DNA from: JAWOFN01 sp046497505 [NCBI: bacterium]
GTDB taxonomy: Bacteria > Blakebacterota > Blakebacteria > Blakebacterales
Assembly: GCA_046497505.1 (NCBI GenBank)
Contig: JAWOFN010000092.1
Span: forward strand, 1-25,312
Reading direction: 5' to 3'
DNA: 25,312 nt
The translations under genes and the position numbers were made by a program. Below the pieces are notes generated by a model. The model was not told the origin of the DNA and did not search any database. It saw only the letters and a program-made list of their open reading frames with translations. Positions 14,901-22,295 of the stretch are shown here, one piece after another (within the stretch, counting starts at the first letter, position 1; each line of letters opens with the position of its first letter).

Positions 14901-17279
14901 GCTGGCTGGACGACCTGCGGAGGCGTTTCGGATGGCTTCGTGGGCCCGAGCAGGTGCGGAGGGACGTAGAAGAGGAGATGCGTCACCACTTCGAGCAGCT
15001 GGTCGAGGCCGGCAAGGCACGCGGGCTGTCGGAGGAGGAGGCCCGGGCGGAGGCACGGGAACGCTTCGGTGACCTGGAGGGGAAGATGGAGGAGGTGCGG
15101 CACATGGACGACCGGGATGAGCGGAAGAGACGGATCAGGGAGCGGCTGGAAGCGGTGTGGATGGACCTCCGGATCTCCTTCCGGGGCCTCCGGCGCAGAC
15201 CGGTCTTCGCGGCGGTATCCCTGGTCACGCTGGCGATCGGCATCGGGCTGAACACCGCTGTCTTCTCGTTGGTGAACGGGATCCTGATCAAACCGCTCCC
15301 CTTCACCGAACCCGACCGGCTGGTACGGGTCTATCAGGCCAACCCGGAGCGGGACCTGATGCGGACCCCGTTCAGCTGGGACAACTGGGAGGACCTTCGC
15401 CAGCAGTCGGAGTCCTTCCAGAGCCTGGCAGCCTATGCGGCCTTCAACATGGCGGGAGCGATCCTTGCCGGCTCCGGGGACCCGGTGGAACTCCCCACCT
15501 CCTTCGTTTCGGGCGACTTCTTCCAGACCCTCGGTGTGGAGCCGGCGGCGGGACGCCTGCTCCAGCCGGGGGAGGACGAGGAGGGCCGTGACGGTGTGGC
15601 GGTGATCTCCTGCGGTCTGTGGCAGCGACGGTTCGGGGGCCGCCTGGATGTGCTGGGACGCACGGTCACACTGGACGAGAGCCCTACCCGGATCGTGGGT
15701 GTAGTCCCCCCGGAGTTCCGCTTCCCCAACCGCGAGACCGAGGTGTGGGTGCCCCTCTCCTGGATCACGGAGAACGAAGTGCCGAAGCGCCGGGATGTCT
15801 CGTGGCTCTCGGTGGTGGGAAGGCTTGCTCCCGGAACGGACCTGGAGACCGCGCGGACCGAGACCTCAGGGATCATGGCCCGCTTGGCGGAGACCTATCC
15901 GGGCGAGGTGCGGGGATGGGACGCAGCCGCCGTGGAGCGGGTGCGCGAGGTCATGGTGGGCGACGTGGAAGACCCCCTGATCCTGCTCCTGGCCGCAGTG
16001 GGCCTGTTGCTCCTCATCGCCTGCGGGAACGTGGCCAACCTCCTCCTGGCCCGAGCTACATCCCGGGAACGGGAGCTTGCGGTCCGGAGCGCCATCGGCG
16101 CAGGGCAGGGGGACCTGGTGCGTCAGGTCCTGGTGGAGAGCCTGCTGCTGGCCCTGTTGGGCGGTGCGCTCGGCCTGGTCCTGGCGTGGGCCGGTATGGG
16201 ACCGCTCAGAGGAGCTGGGGTTCGACCCGCAGGGTGTACTCACCTTCCACACGTCCCTGCTGGAACAGAGGTACGATACCGTAGGGGATGGACTCAGCCT
16301 CTACCGCCGGTTCAGGGAGGAGCTGGAGGCGCTCCCCGAGGTGGAGGAGGTGGGGGCGGTCAAGGTGCTGCCGACCCGTGGACAGGGGGAGATGATACCG
16401 CTTCGTGTCCCCGGTCACCCCTCCATGGAATCGGAGAACCCTACCCCGGTGGAGGTGAACATGGTCCTCCCCGGCTACTTCGAGTCGATGGACATCCCGC
16501 TGCTGGCGGGCAGGTTCCTCAGTGACGAGGACGACGAGGATCGGCAACTCCCAAGTGTGTTGGTGAACCGGTCCATGGCCCGCACCTACTGGGGGGAAGA
16601 AGATCCCGTGGGCCGTCACATCGTCGCCCCGGGAGGTGCAAAGATCCCCGTGGTGGGGGTTGTGGGAGATGTCCGGCAGGTCGACCCGGAAAGCGAGCCG
16701 GTCCCTACCGTGTACATCAGCCTCTACCAGTCGTTCCGTTCGGTCGTGTACTGGACCGTTGAGACCCGGGGGTCCCCGAAGCGTCTGATCCCGGAGGTGC
16801 GAAACATCCTGACCCGCCTGGATCCCCGGCAGCCGCTGACCGAGATGGCCGCCATGGAGGAGGTGCTCCATGAGGCCATGGCACGTCCTCGATCAGCCGC
16901 CGCCCTCCTGGTCCTCTTCGCCGTGCTGGCGGCCGTTCTGTCCGCCGAGGGCACCTACGGTGTGCTCTCCTACACGGTGGGCCAGCGGACCCGGGAACTG
17001 GGGATCCGGCAGGCGCTGGGCGCAGGTCGACGACGTGTAGTGGGCATGGTGGTGCGACAGGGGATGGCGATGGTGGGGATCGGGGTCGCGGTCGGGCTGG
17101 GCCTGGCGCTGGTCGCCGGAAGGGTCCTCACCGGCATCCTCTACGAGATCTCACCCGCCGACCCCCTCTCCCTGGGAGCCACGGTGGCCCTCCTGGCGGG
17201 TGCGGGCTTCCTCGCCTGTTGGCTCCCGGCCCGCCGGGCCGTGCGGGTGGACCCGGTGGAGGCCCTGCGGCACATGTGA
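14897..17279 (+). pseudogene. ADOP-family ABC permease (MacB/FtsX type), broken by internal deletion and frameshift
   Basis: Frame one (from ATG 14897) encodes the N-terminal helical prefix ([20 protein letters not shown]), the first membrane span ([20 protein letters not shown]), a MacB-like periplasmic domain and the FtsX motif [20 protein letters not shown], up to about 16200. The protein then continues in another frame ([14 protein letters not shown]...) with the second periplasmic domain and the last spans, ending RRAVRVDPVEALRHM at 17279. Intact ADOP proteins have about 100-120 residues at this point, including the second half of the membrane module. Those are missing, so an out-of-frame deletion is more likely than a base-call error. 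The product should be non-functional. Confidence 0.8.
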
Positions 17280-17280
17280 A

Positions 17281-17310
17281 GAAGGGCGGCGCCTCCCGGC
17301 GCCGCCCTTC
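17281..17310. terminator. Perfect 13-bp hairpin between the permease remnant and the tRNA gene
   Basis: GAAGGGCGGCGCC (17281-17293) and GGCGCCGCCCTTC (17298-17310) pair without mismatch around a TCCC loop. It starts 2 nt after the permease stop on the + strand and lies 8 nt beyond the 3' end of the convergent tRNA-Ala gene. There is no T-run on the + strand and only TTC on the - strand. It probably ends transcription from both sides, but it is not a textbook intrinsic terminator. Confidence 0.6.
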
Positions 17311-17318
17311 CTGGTTCC

Positions 17319-17394
17319 TGGTGGAGCTGAGGGGGATCGAACCCCTGACCTCCGGTCTGCCAGACCGGCGCTCTCCCAGCTGAGCTACAGCCCC
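17319..17394 (-). tRNA. tRNA-Ala, anticodon GGC, CCA encoded
   Basis: Read on the - strand, 76 nt fold as a complete cloverleaf. The acceptor stem is GGGGCTG/CAGCTCC with the G3-T70 pair that marks alanine tRNAs. The D arm contains AGCTCAGCTGGGAGAGC. The anticodon stem is CCGGT/ACCGG with loop CTGGCAG, giving anticodon GGC, which reads GCC/GCU. The T arm contains GGTTCGATCC with its stem, then discriminator A and encoded CCA. The leader upstream (17395-17450) has a TTGACC at 17450-17445 and an AT-rich GATATT at 17422-17417, but the 22-nt spacing is too long for a standard promoter pair. Confidence 0.96.
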
Positions 17395-17419
17395 AGGGAA
17401 TCCGTTGCCGAGGGAGAAT

Positions 17420-17502
17420 ATCAAGATGCTGTCTGGACCCGGTCGGTCAAGCCGTTTGTCCCGCTATACCTGGCATCGGGGGGGAACGGATGTCATCTTG
17501 AT
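17420..17502. repeat. 9-bp inverted repeat with outward-facing -10-like elements between tRNA-Ala and the GH99-like gene
   Basis: ATCAAGATG (17420-17428) and CATCTTGAT (17494-17502) are perfect inverted copies 65 bp apart in the divergent intergenic region. Directly outside or overlapping each arm is a -10-like element: GATATT on the - strand (17422-17417) and TATACT on the + strand (17506-17511). This could be a paired promoter or operator structure; chance cannot be excluded. Confidence 0.4.
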
Positions 17503-17511
17503 TGGTATACT
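17503..17511 (+). promoter_or_regulatory. Extended -10 promoter of the GH99-like lipoprotein gene
   Basis: TGGTATACT contains TATACT (5 of 6 matches to TATAAT) with TG one base upstream, the extended -10 form. No good -35 lies 16-18 nt upstream (the sequence there is near GGAACG), which fits an extended -10 promoter. A start near 17518 would leave a leader of about 35 nt before ATG 17553. Confidence 0.5.
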
Positions 17512-17552
17512 CTCACGGAACCTGTCCATGTCCTCACGGAGGCGAGATCCGG

Positions 17553-18752
17553 ATGATGTCCAGACGCGGCATGATGTTCCCAGGGGTGCTCTTCATCCTC
17601 GCGGGGCTGCTCATGGCCTGCGAGGCCACTGGCCCCGTCGACGGAGAGGGAGTGGGCGACAACCGCAACTGGGCGGGAGAGTATCTCAGGATCCGGCTCA
17701 TCCCGGAGCAGCGCCCCATGCTGGGGGAGTACAGCAGCGGGAGCCAGAGCGTCATCCAGCAGCACATCAACTGGGCCGAACTGGCAGCGATCGATTTCCT
17801 CGCCATCCCGTGGCGGGGCGGGGGGACCTACGGCGACATGGTGCTCACGCAGGATATCCTGGGCAGCGCGGCGTGGGCCGACGCGACCCTGGGCTGGTGC
17901 GTGCTCTACGAACTGCCGACGATCCTGGAGGGGGACCCTGAGGCCCCTGCAGTGAACCTCACCCTGGCCGCCCGGGACACCCTGCTCAGCCACCTGGAGT
18001 ACTTCAACGAAAGGTTCTTCAGCTCCGCCGGCTATCTCTTCGTCGACGGGCGACCGGTCGTGATCCTCCGGCGGAGCCGCCTCATCGCCAGCACCGACGC
18101 CCGACAGGACCTGCTGGCCCTTCGCCAGGATTACCGGGCGGCCACCGGGGAGGAGCTCTTCCTGGTGGGGGACGAGGCGACCATGCTGAGCCGGGACCTC
18201 CCCAACTCCAGCCGGATCAGTGCCTTCGACATGATCACCGGGATCGACCTGGCCGTGGTGGGTGTACACAACGGATACCCGCAGAACACCGGCTTCTTCG
18301 AGGACGTGAACACGGTGTGGAACCGGTACGCCCTGGACGCCGGATCCCTCGATCCGCCGGTCCCCCTCATGCCCACGGTGATGCCCGGCTTCAACGACCG
18401 GGCCTCCACCGCGCTGACCCATCCGATCATCGCCCGGGAGGCCACGGCCGGCATGACCCAGGAGGGGACCACGTATCAGCAGATGTGGACGCTGGCGAAC
18501 AACCATGCGGGAGTCCCGGCCATGGCGCTCCTCAATTCCTTCAACGGCTGGCGGGAGGATACGCAGATCGAGCCGGTGGCGGACAACGGCGACGCCAACG
18601 GCGCCACCCTCCCCGGCCAGTACACGGACGGTGTGCGCTACTTCCCCTACGAGATGGCTTTCATCGAGGAGACGGCTACCCAGAAGGGGAACCTGACCCT
18701 GGGCGCCATCTACGAAGTCTGGTACGATGACCGGCCCCCGGACCTGCGATGA
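17553..18752 (+). CDS. GH99-like (endo-α-mannosidase/WbsX fold) lipoprotein
   Basis: GGAGG at 17538-17542 and a clean lipoprotein signal support ATG 17553. The signal MMSRRGMMFPGVLFILAG leads to lipobox LMAC with Cys23 as the lipid anchor. The 399-residue protein resembles the GH99-like TIM-barrel group: PMLGEYSSGSQSVIQQHINWAEL, IDFLAIPW, GYLFVDGRPVVIL and SFNGWREDTQIEP near the C-terminus. In characterised GH99 enzymes the last motif reads FNEWHEGTQIE with two catalytic Glu three residues apart. Here the first is Gly332 and the second is Glu335. It may act on envelope or environmental glycans, or be a non-catalytic binder. The fold call is moderate; the substrate is unknown. Confidence 0.6.
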   Translation: MMSRRGMMFPGVLFILAGLLMACEATGPVDGEGVGDNRNWAGEYLRIRLIPEQRPMLGEYSSGSQSVIQQHINWAELAAIDFLAIPWRGGGTYGDMVLTQDILGSAAWADATLGWCVLYELPTILEGDPEAPAVNLTLAARDTLLSHLEYFNERFFSSAGYLFVDGRPVVILRRSRLIASTDARQDLLALRQDYRAATGEELFLVGDEATMLSRDLPNSSRISAFDMITGIDLAVVGVHNGYPQNTGFFEDVNTVWNRYALDAGSLDPPVPLMPTVMPGFNDRASTALTHPIIAREATAGMTQEGTTYQQMWTLANNHAGVPAMALLNSFNGWREDTQIEPVADNGDANGATLPGQYTDGVRYFPYEMAFIEETATQKGNLTLGAIYEVWYDDRPPDLR

Positions 18753-18762
18753 GGTGGCGGGC

Positions 18763-19059
18763 TCAGCGGACCCGGGCCTCCAGGGTCTCGGTCACGGCGG
18801 CGAAGAAGTCGGCCCAGCGTCTCGGGTCGGCCCGGTAGGTGTCCAGGACCTTCTGGTAGGCCTCTTGCGTGGTATCCCAGCGACGGAAGATCGCTTCTCG
18901 GACCGAATCGGGGGCCGCCTCTCCCCGCGCACCGGCGACCCGGGCCAGGTCGGCGTAGATGGCCACGTGACGGCCATCGGGAGGCGCCGGCTCCCGCCCT
19001 CCGCACGCGGAGAGGACCAGGGAGAGGGCGATGAGCAGGGCGGCTGCGGGTGAACGCAT
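18763..19059 (-). CDS. Small lipoprotein, DUF4296-like
   Basis: The frame is open further upstream, but the ATG at 19059 has an AGGA 5 nt before it and begins a proper lipoprotein signal (MRSPAAALLIALSLVLSAC, Cys19), so I start there. The mature ~80 residues are helical (IYADLARVAG, VREAIFRRWDTTQEAYQKVL, YRADPRRWADFFAAVTETLE), the pattern of DUF4296 lipoproteins common in Bacteroidota. No function is established for that family. It converges on the GH99-like gene (10 nt between stops) and is divergent from the outer-membrane peptidase gene. Confidence 0.7.
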   Translation of the reverse strand: MRSPAAALLIALSLVLSACGGREPAPPDGRHVAIYADLARVAGARGEAAPDSVREAIFRRWDTTQEAYQKVLDTYRADPRRWADFFAAVTETLEARVR

Positions 19060-19092
19060 CTGGTTCCTCGGGTGTAAGGTCGACGCGGATGC

Positions 19093-19122
19093 AGGATGGC
19101 TTCCGCGGCCCTGGTATGTCAA
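19093..19122 (-). promoter_or_regulatory. Candidate promoter for the DUF4296-like lipoprotein gene
   Basis: On the - strand a perfect TTGACA (19122-19117) is followed after 18 nt by CATCCT (19098-19093), a weak -10 (3 of 6). It lies in the 115-nt divergent region, about 34 nt before ATG 19059. Confidence 0.35.
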
Positions 19123-19174
19123 CGCCGGGCATCCAGGACCGTTCCACGAGTGGGATCCCGGCGGAAAGGACGAT

Positions 19175-22100
19175 GTGGCGGAGCTGACCCGTTCCCGATC
19201 GGTGACGGCGCGGGCCGTATGCCTGCTGGCAGCGGTCGGTCTCCTCGTGTGCCCGCCCCGGGCCGCGGCCCAGGACACCTACTTCGGTCAGAACAAGGTC
19301 CAGTACCGGGATTTCGAGTGGAAGTCGTTCAAGACCGAACATTTCGAGTTCTTCCATCACCAGGGGGGGGAAGAGATCGCCGAGTTCGCCGCGGTCGCCT
19401 CCGAGAAGGCCTACAGCGAGCTGAGTCGGCTCTTCCGCTATCGGCTCACCCAGCGGATCCCCATCATCCTCTACAACTCCCACAACGACTTCCAGCAGAC
19501 GAACGTGACCCCGGGCATCCTCCAGGAGGGGGTCGGGGGGTTCACCGAGTACATGAAGCACCGCGTGGTGGTACCCTTCGAGGGCTCCTACGAGGACTTC
19601 CGGCACGTCCTCCATCACGAACTGGTCCACGCCGTGTCGGGCGCCATGGTGTGGGGGACCGGGGTGGCCGGTCTTATCACCCGTGCCCAGTCCCCCGCCG
19701 TGCCCCTCTGGTTCGAGGAGGGACTCGCGGAATACGCTTCCATGGGGTGGGACCTGGATGCGGATGCCTTCATCCGGGACGCCGTCATCACCGGATACCT
19801 CCCCCCGCTGGAAGAGATCTACGGCGGGATCCTGGCCTACAAGGGGGGACAGGCCTTCTTTCGGTTCATGGAGGAGACGTACGGACCGGGACGGATCGCG
19901 GAGGTCATGGGCAACCTCAGGCTCCTGCACGACCTGGACCGGGCCATGGTGGCGGCCCTGGGTCGGCCCATCGAACAGCTCAGTGAGGACTGGCACCTGT
20001 ACCTGAAGCGCACCTACTGGCCGGAGGTCGAGGAGCGGCGACTCCCCTCGGAGTTCGCCCGGCCCCTCACCGACCACCAGGAGGACGGGTCGGTCTACAA
20101 CGTCTTCCCCGCGCTGAGTCCCGGCGGCGACAAGGTGGCCTTCATCTCAGACCGCTCCCAGTACATGGACCTCTACGTGGTCTCCACCCTGGACGGCCGG
20201 GTCATCAGCCACCTGGGGGAGGGGGAACGGGTGGGGCAGTTCGAGGAGATGCACATACTCCGGGGAGGGGTCACGTGGAGTCCCGACGGGGAGCATGTCG
20301 CCCTGGCCGCGAAGGGGGGGGCCTCCGACCGCATCTACCTGGTCCGTGCCGAGGACGGCAGGGTCACGCGGGAGATCGAGCCCGGCATGGACGGGGTCTT
20401 CGAACCGGTCTGGAGCCCGGACGGACGCTGGATCGTCTTCGTGGGTATCGAAGCGGGCTTCTCCGACCTCTACCTCTTCGAGCTGGCCACCGGGGAATAC
20501 CGCAGGCTCACCCGTTCGAAGGCCAGCGAGAGCTTCCCCGCCTGGAGCCCGGATGCCCGGAGTCTGGCCTTCGTCTCGGACCGGGTGGTGGAGGGGATCG
20601 GCCCGAAGGAACCGGATCTGCCTGTGCAGTACGGACCCTCCAACATCTGGATGATGGATGTGGGGGCCGGGGAGTCGTCCGCCCAGCCGGTGGTGGCGAG
20701 TCCCTTCGATGACACCAACCCCGCTTTCGGACCGGACGGCGAGGACATGGTCTTCATCTCCGACCGTTCCGGCATCCGCAACATCTACCGCCGGGACCTG
20801 ACCACCGGGCAGGACCGCCCCGTCACGAACATACTCACGGGCGTCGAGACCCTCAGCTGGTCCCCGGGGGAGGGTTCCCTGGCGTTCAGCGCCTTCAACG
20901 GTGCCGGTTTCGACCTCTTCCACATGCGCACCGCCCTCTCCGCGAGGGCGCCGGCCGAGCTGGAGCGGACCGAGCTGGTCGAGTGCCTGGAGGATGACCG
21001 GCTGGAGGCGGCCGCTCGTCCCAGTCGATTCGCGGAGATCGGGCCGGATTCCAGCCTCGCAGACCTGAGCAGGCTGCGCTTTCGGCCCCTGGTCCCGGGC
21101 TGGAGGGGCAGGCAGGAGGGGGTCGAGCGTCCCGAGGAGGTGGCGCTCACCCGGGAGGTGGGAGGGGGTGTCAGGGCCTCCGAGGCAGAACCCTACCGTC
21201 TCCGGATGACCCCCGACCTCTTCTATGCCAACGCGGGATACTACGGCTACTTCGGGCTGGCGGGTTCCACCTACTTGGAGATGAGCGACATCCTGGGGAA
21301 CCATCACCTGGCCATGATGACCAGCCTCTGGTCCACCCTGGACAACTCCAACTACCGGGTCCAATACACCCGTTTGAAGGACCGCCTGAACCTAGGGGGC
21401 GGTCTTTTCTACCTCAACTACTTCTACGTCCCCGAGTTCCAGCGCCGGGCGATCTACGCGGACCGGAACGTGGGGGGGACCCTCATGCTATCCTACCCCT
21501 TCAGTCGTTTCCTGCGGATGGAGCTGGAGGCGCTCTACCTGGGCATCACCCGCCGCGTCTACACGCTGGGTCCGGTGGACCGTGAGAGCCGGCAGGTCCT
21601 GGCCCCCAAGCTCAGGGTGGTGGGGGACAACACCATCCCGGGGGTCACCGGGTACGTGAACGGCCGGCGATTCAGCCTGGCGCTGAGTCACAGCGCCGGC
21701 TTCCTCCCCGACGGCCTGGGGTATACCAGCATCGAGGGGGACTGGCGCTCCTACAACCGGGTGGGGCGGGACCACAGCCTGGTCCTGCGGCTGGCCGCCG
21801 GGAGCAGTATCGGCAGGGACCCGCAGCAGTTCTTTCTCGGGGGGAACGGGTTCTGGTGGGGGCCCCGGTACGCCGGCTCCGACCTCTACGACCTGGAGCA
21901 CCTCTACTTCGCCTCTTTCCAGTCCCCCCTGAGGGGATACGACTTCTACGCCTTCCGGGGCAACCGGTTCATGCTCATGAACCTGGAACTGCGGTTCCCG
22001 CTGGTCCGGGTCCTGGCCCTGGGCTGGCCGGTACCCCTGGTCATCCCCAACATCCGGGGCGCCCTCTTCACCGATTGGGGCATGGCCTGGGACGACTGGG

Positions 22101-22279
22101 ACGTCCAGCCCTTCCGCACGGGCGGGCTGGGCCTCCAGGACCTCAAGAGCGGAGTAGGGCTTGGCGCCCGGATGAATCTCGGCTTCCTTATCCTGCGGCT
22201 GGACGTGGCATGGCAGAACACCCTGCGGGAGATCCGGGGGAAGCCCCGATGGTCCATCGCCCTGGGTCCCGAGTTCTGA
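19175..22279 (+). CDS. Outer-membrane protein: gluzincin peptidase head, TolB-like β-propeller, C-terminal β-barrel
   Basis: The frame is open from 19031, but GTG 19175 has AAGGA 4 nt upstream and begins a signal peptide ([23 protein letters not shown]), giving 1034 residues. Residues 30-290 form a peptidase MA-type domain with HELVH (148-152) and a downstream EEGLAEY (181-187) supplying the third zinc ligand. Residues about 310-620 are PD40/TolB-type blades (FPALSPGGDKVAFISDRS, VTWSPDGEHVAL, PVWSPDGRWIVF, FPAWSPDARSLAFVSDR, AFGPDGEDMVFISDRSG). From about 672 a β-barrel follows, with LRGYDFYAFRGNRF and a terminal Phe, as in Omp85/D15-type barrels. The architecture suggests a surface or periplasmic peptidase anchored in the outer membrane. 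The substrate is unknown. Confidence 0.85.
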   Translation: MAELTRSRSVTARAVCLLAAVGLLVCPPRAAAQDTYFGQNKVQYRDFEWKSFKTEHFEFFHHQGGEEIAEFAAVASEKAYSELSRLFRYRLTQRIPIILYNSHNDFQQTNVTPGILQEGVGGFTEYMKHRVVVPFEGSYEDFRHVLHHELVHAVSGAMVWGTGVAGLITRAQSPAVPLWFEEGLAEYASMGWDLDADAFIRDAVITGYLPPLEEIYGGILAYKGGQAFFRFMEETYGPGRIAEVMGNLRLLHDLDRAMVAALGRPIEQLSEDWHLYLKRTYWPEVEERRLPSEFARPLTDHQEDGSVYNVFPALSPGGDKVAFISDRSQYMDLYVVSTLDGRVISHLGEGERVGQFEEMHILRGGVTWSPDGEHVALAAKGGASDRIYLVRAEDGRVTREIEPGMDGVFEPVWSPDGRWIVFVGIEAGFSDLYLFELATGEYRRLTRSKASESFPAWSPDARSLAFVSDRVVEGIGPKEPDLPVQYGPSNIWMMDVGAGESSAQPVVASPFDDTNPAFGPDGEDMVFISDRSGIRNIYRRDLTTGQDRPVTNILTGVETLSWSPGEGSLAFSAFNGAGFDLFHMRTALSARAPAELERTELVECLEDDRLEAAARPSRFAEIGPDSSLADLSRLRFRPLVPGWRGRQEGVERPEEVALTREVGGGVRASEAEPYRLRMTPDLFYANAGYYGYFGLAGSTYLEMSDILGNHHLAMMTSLWSTLDNSNYRVQYTRLKDRLNLGGGLFYLNYFYVPEFQRRAIYADRNVGGTLMLSYPFSRFLRMELEALYLGITRRVYTLGPVDRESRQVLAPKLRVVGDNTIPGVTGYVNGRRFSLALSHSAGFLPDGLGYTSIEGDWRSYNRVGRDHSLVLRLAAGSSIGRDPQQFFLGGNGFWWGPRYAGSDLYDLEHLYFASFQSPLRGYDFYAFRGNRFMLMNLELRFPLVRVLALGWPVPLVIPNIRGALFTDWGMAWDDWDVQPFRTGGLGLQDLKSGVGLGARMNLGFLILRLDVAWQNTLREIRGKPRWSIALGPEF

Positions 22280-22295
22280 ACGAGCAGGAGGACGT

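Noticed and set aside
16190-16220. Programmed ribosomal frameshift in the permease
   Set aside because: No slippery sequence or following structure is visible, and a conserved stretch of about 100 residues is missing at the same place, so a deletion explains it better.
19031-19174. Longer N-terminus for the outer-membrane peptidase starting at 19031
   Set aside because: It would overlap the start of the divergent lipoprotein gene and place about 48 non-hydrophobic residues before the signal peptide. GTG 19175 has a Shine-Dalgarno and is followed directly by the signal peptide.
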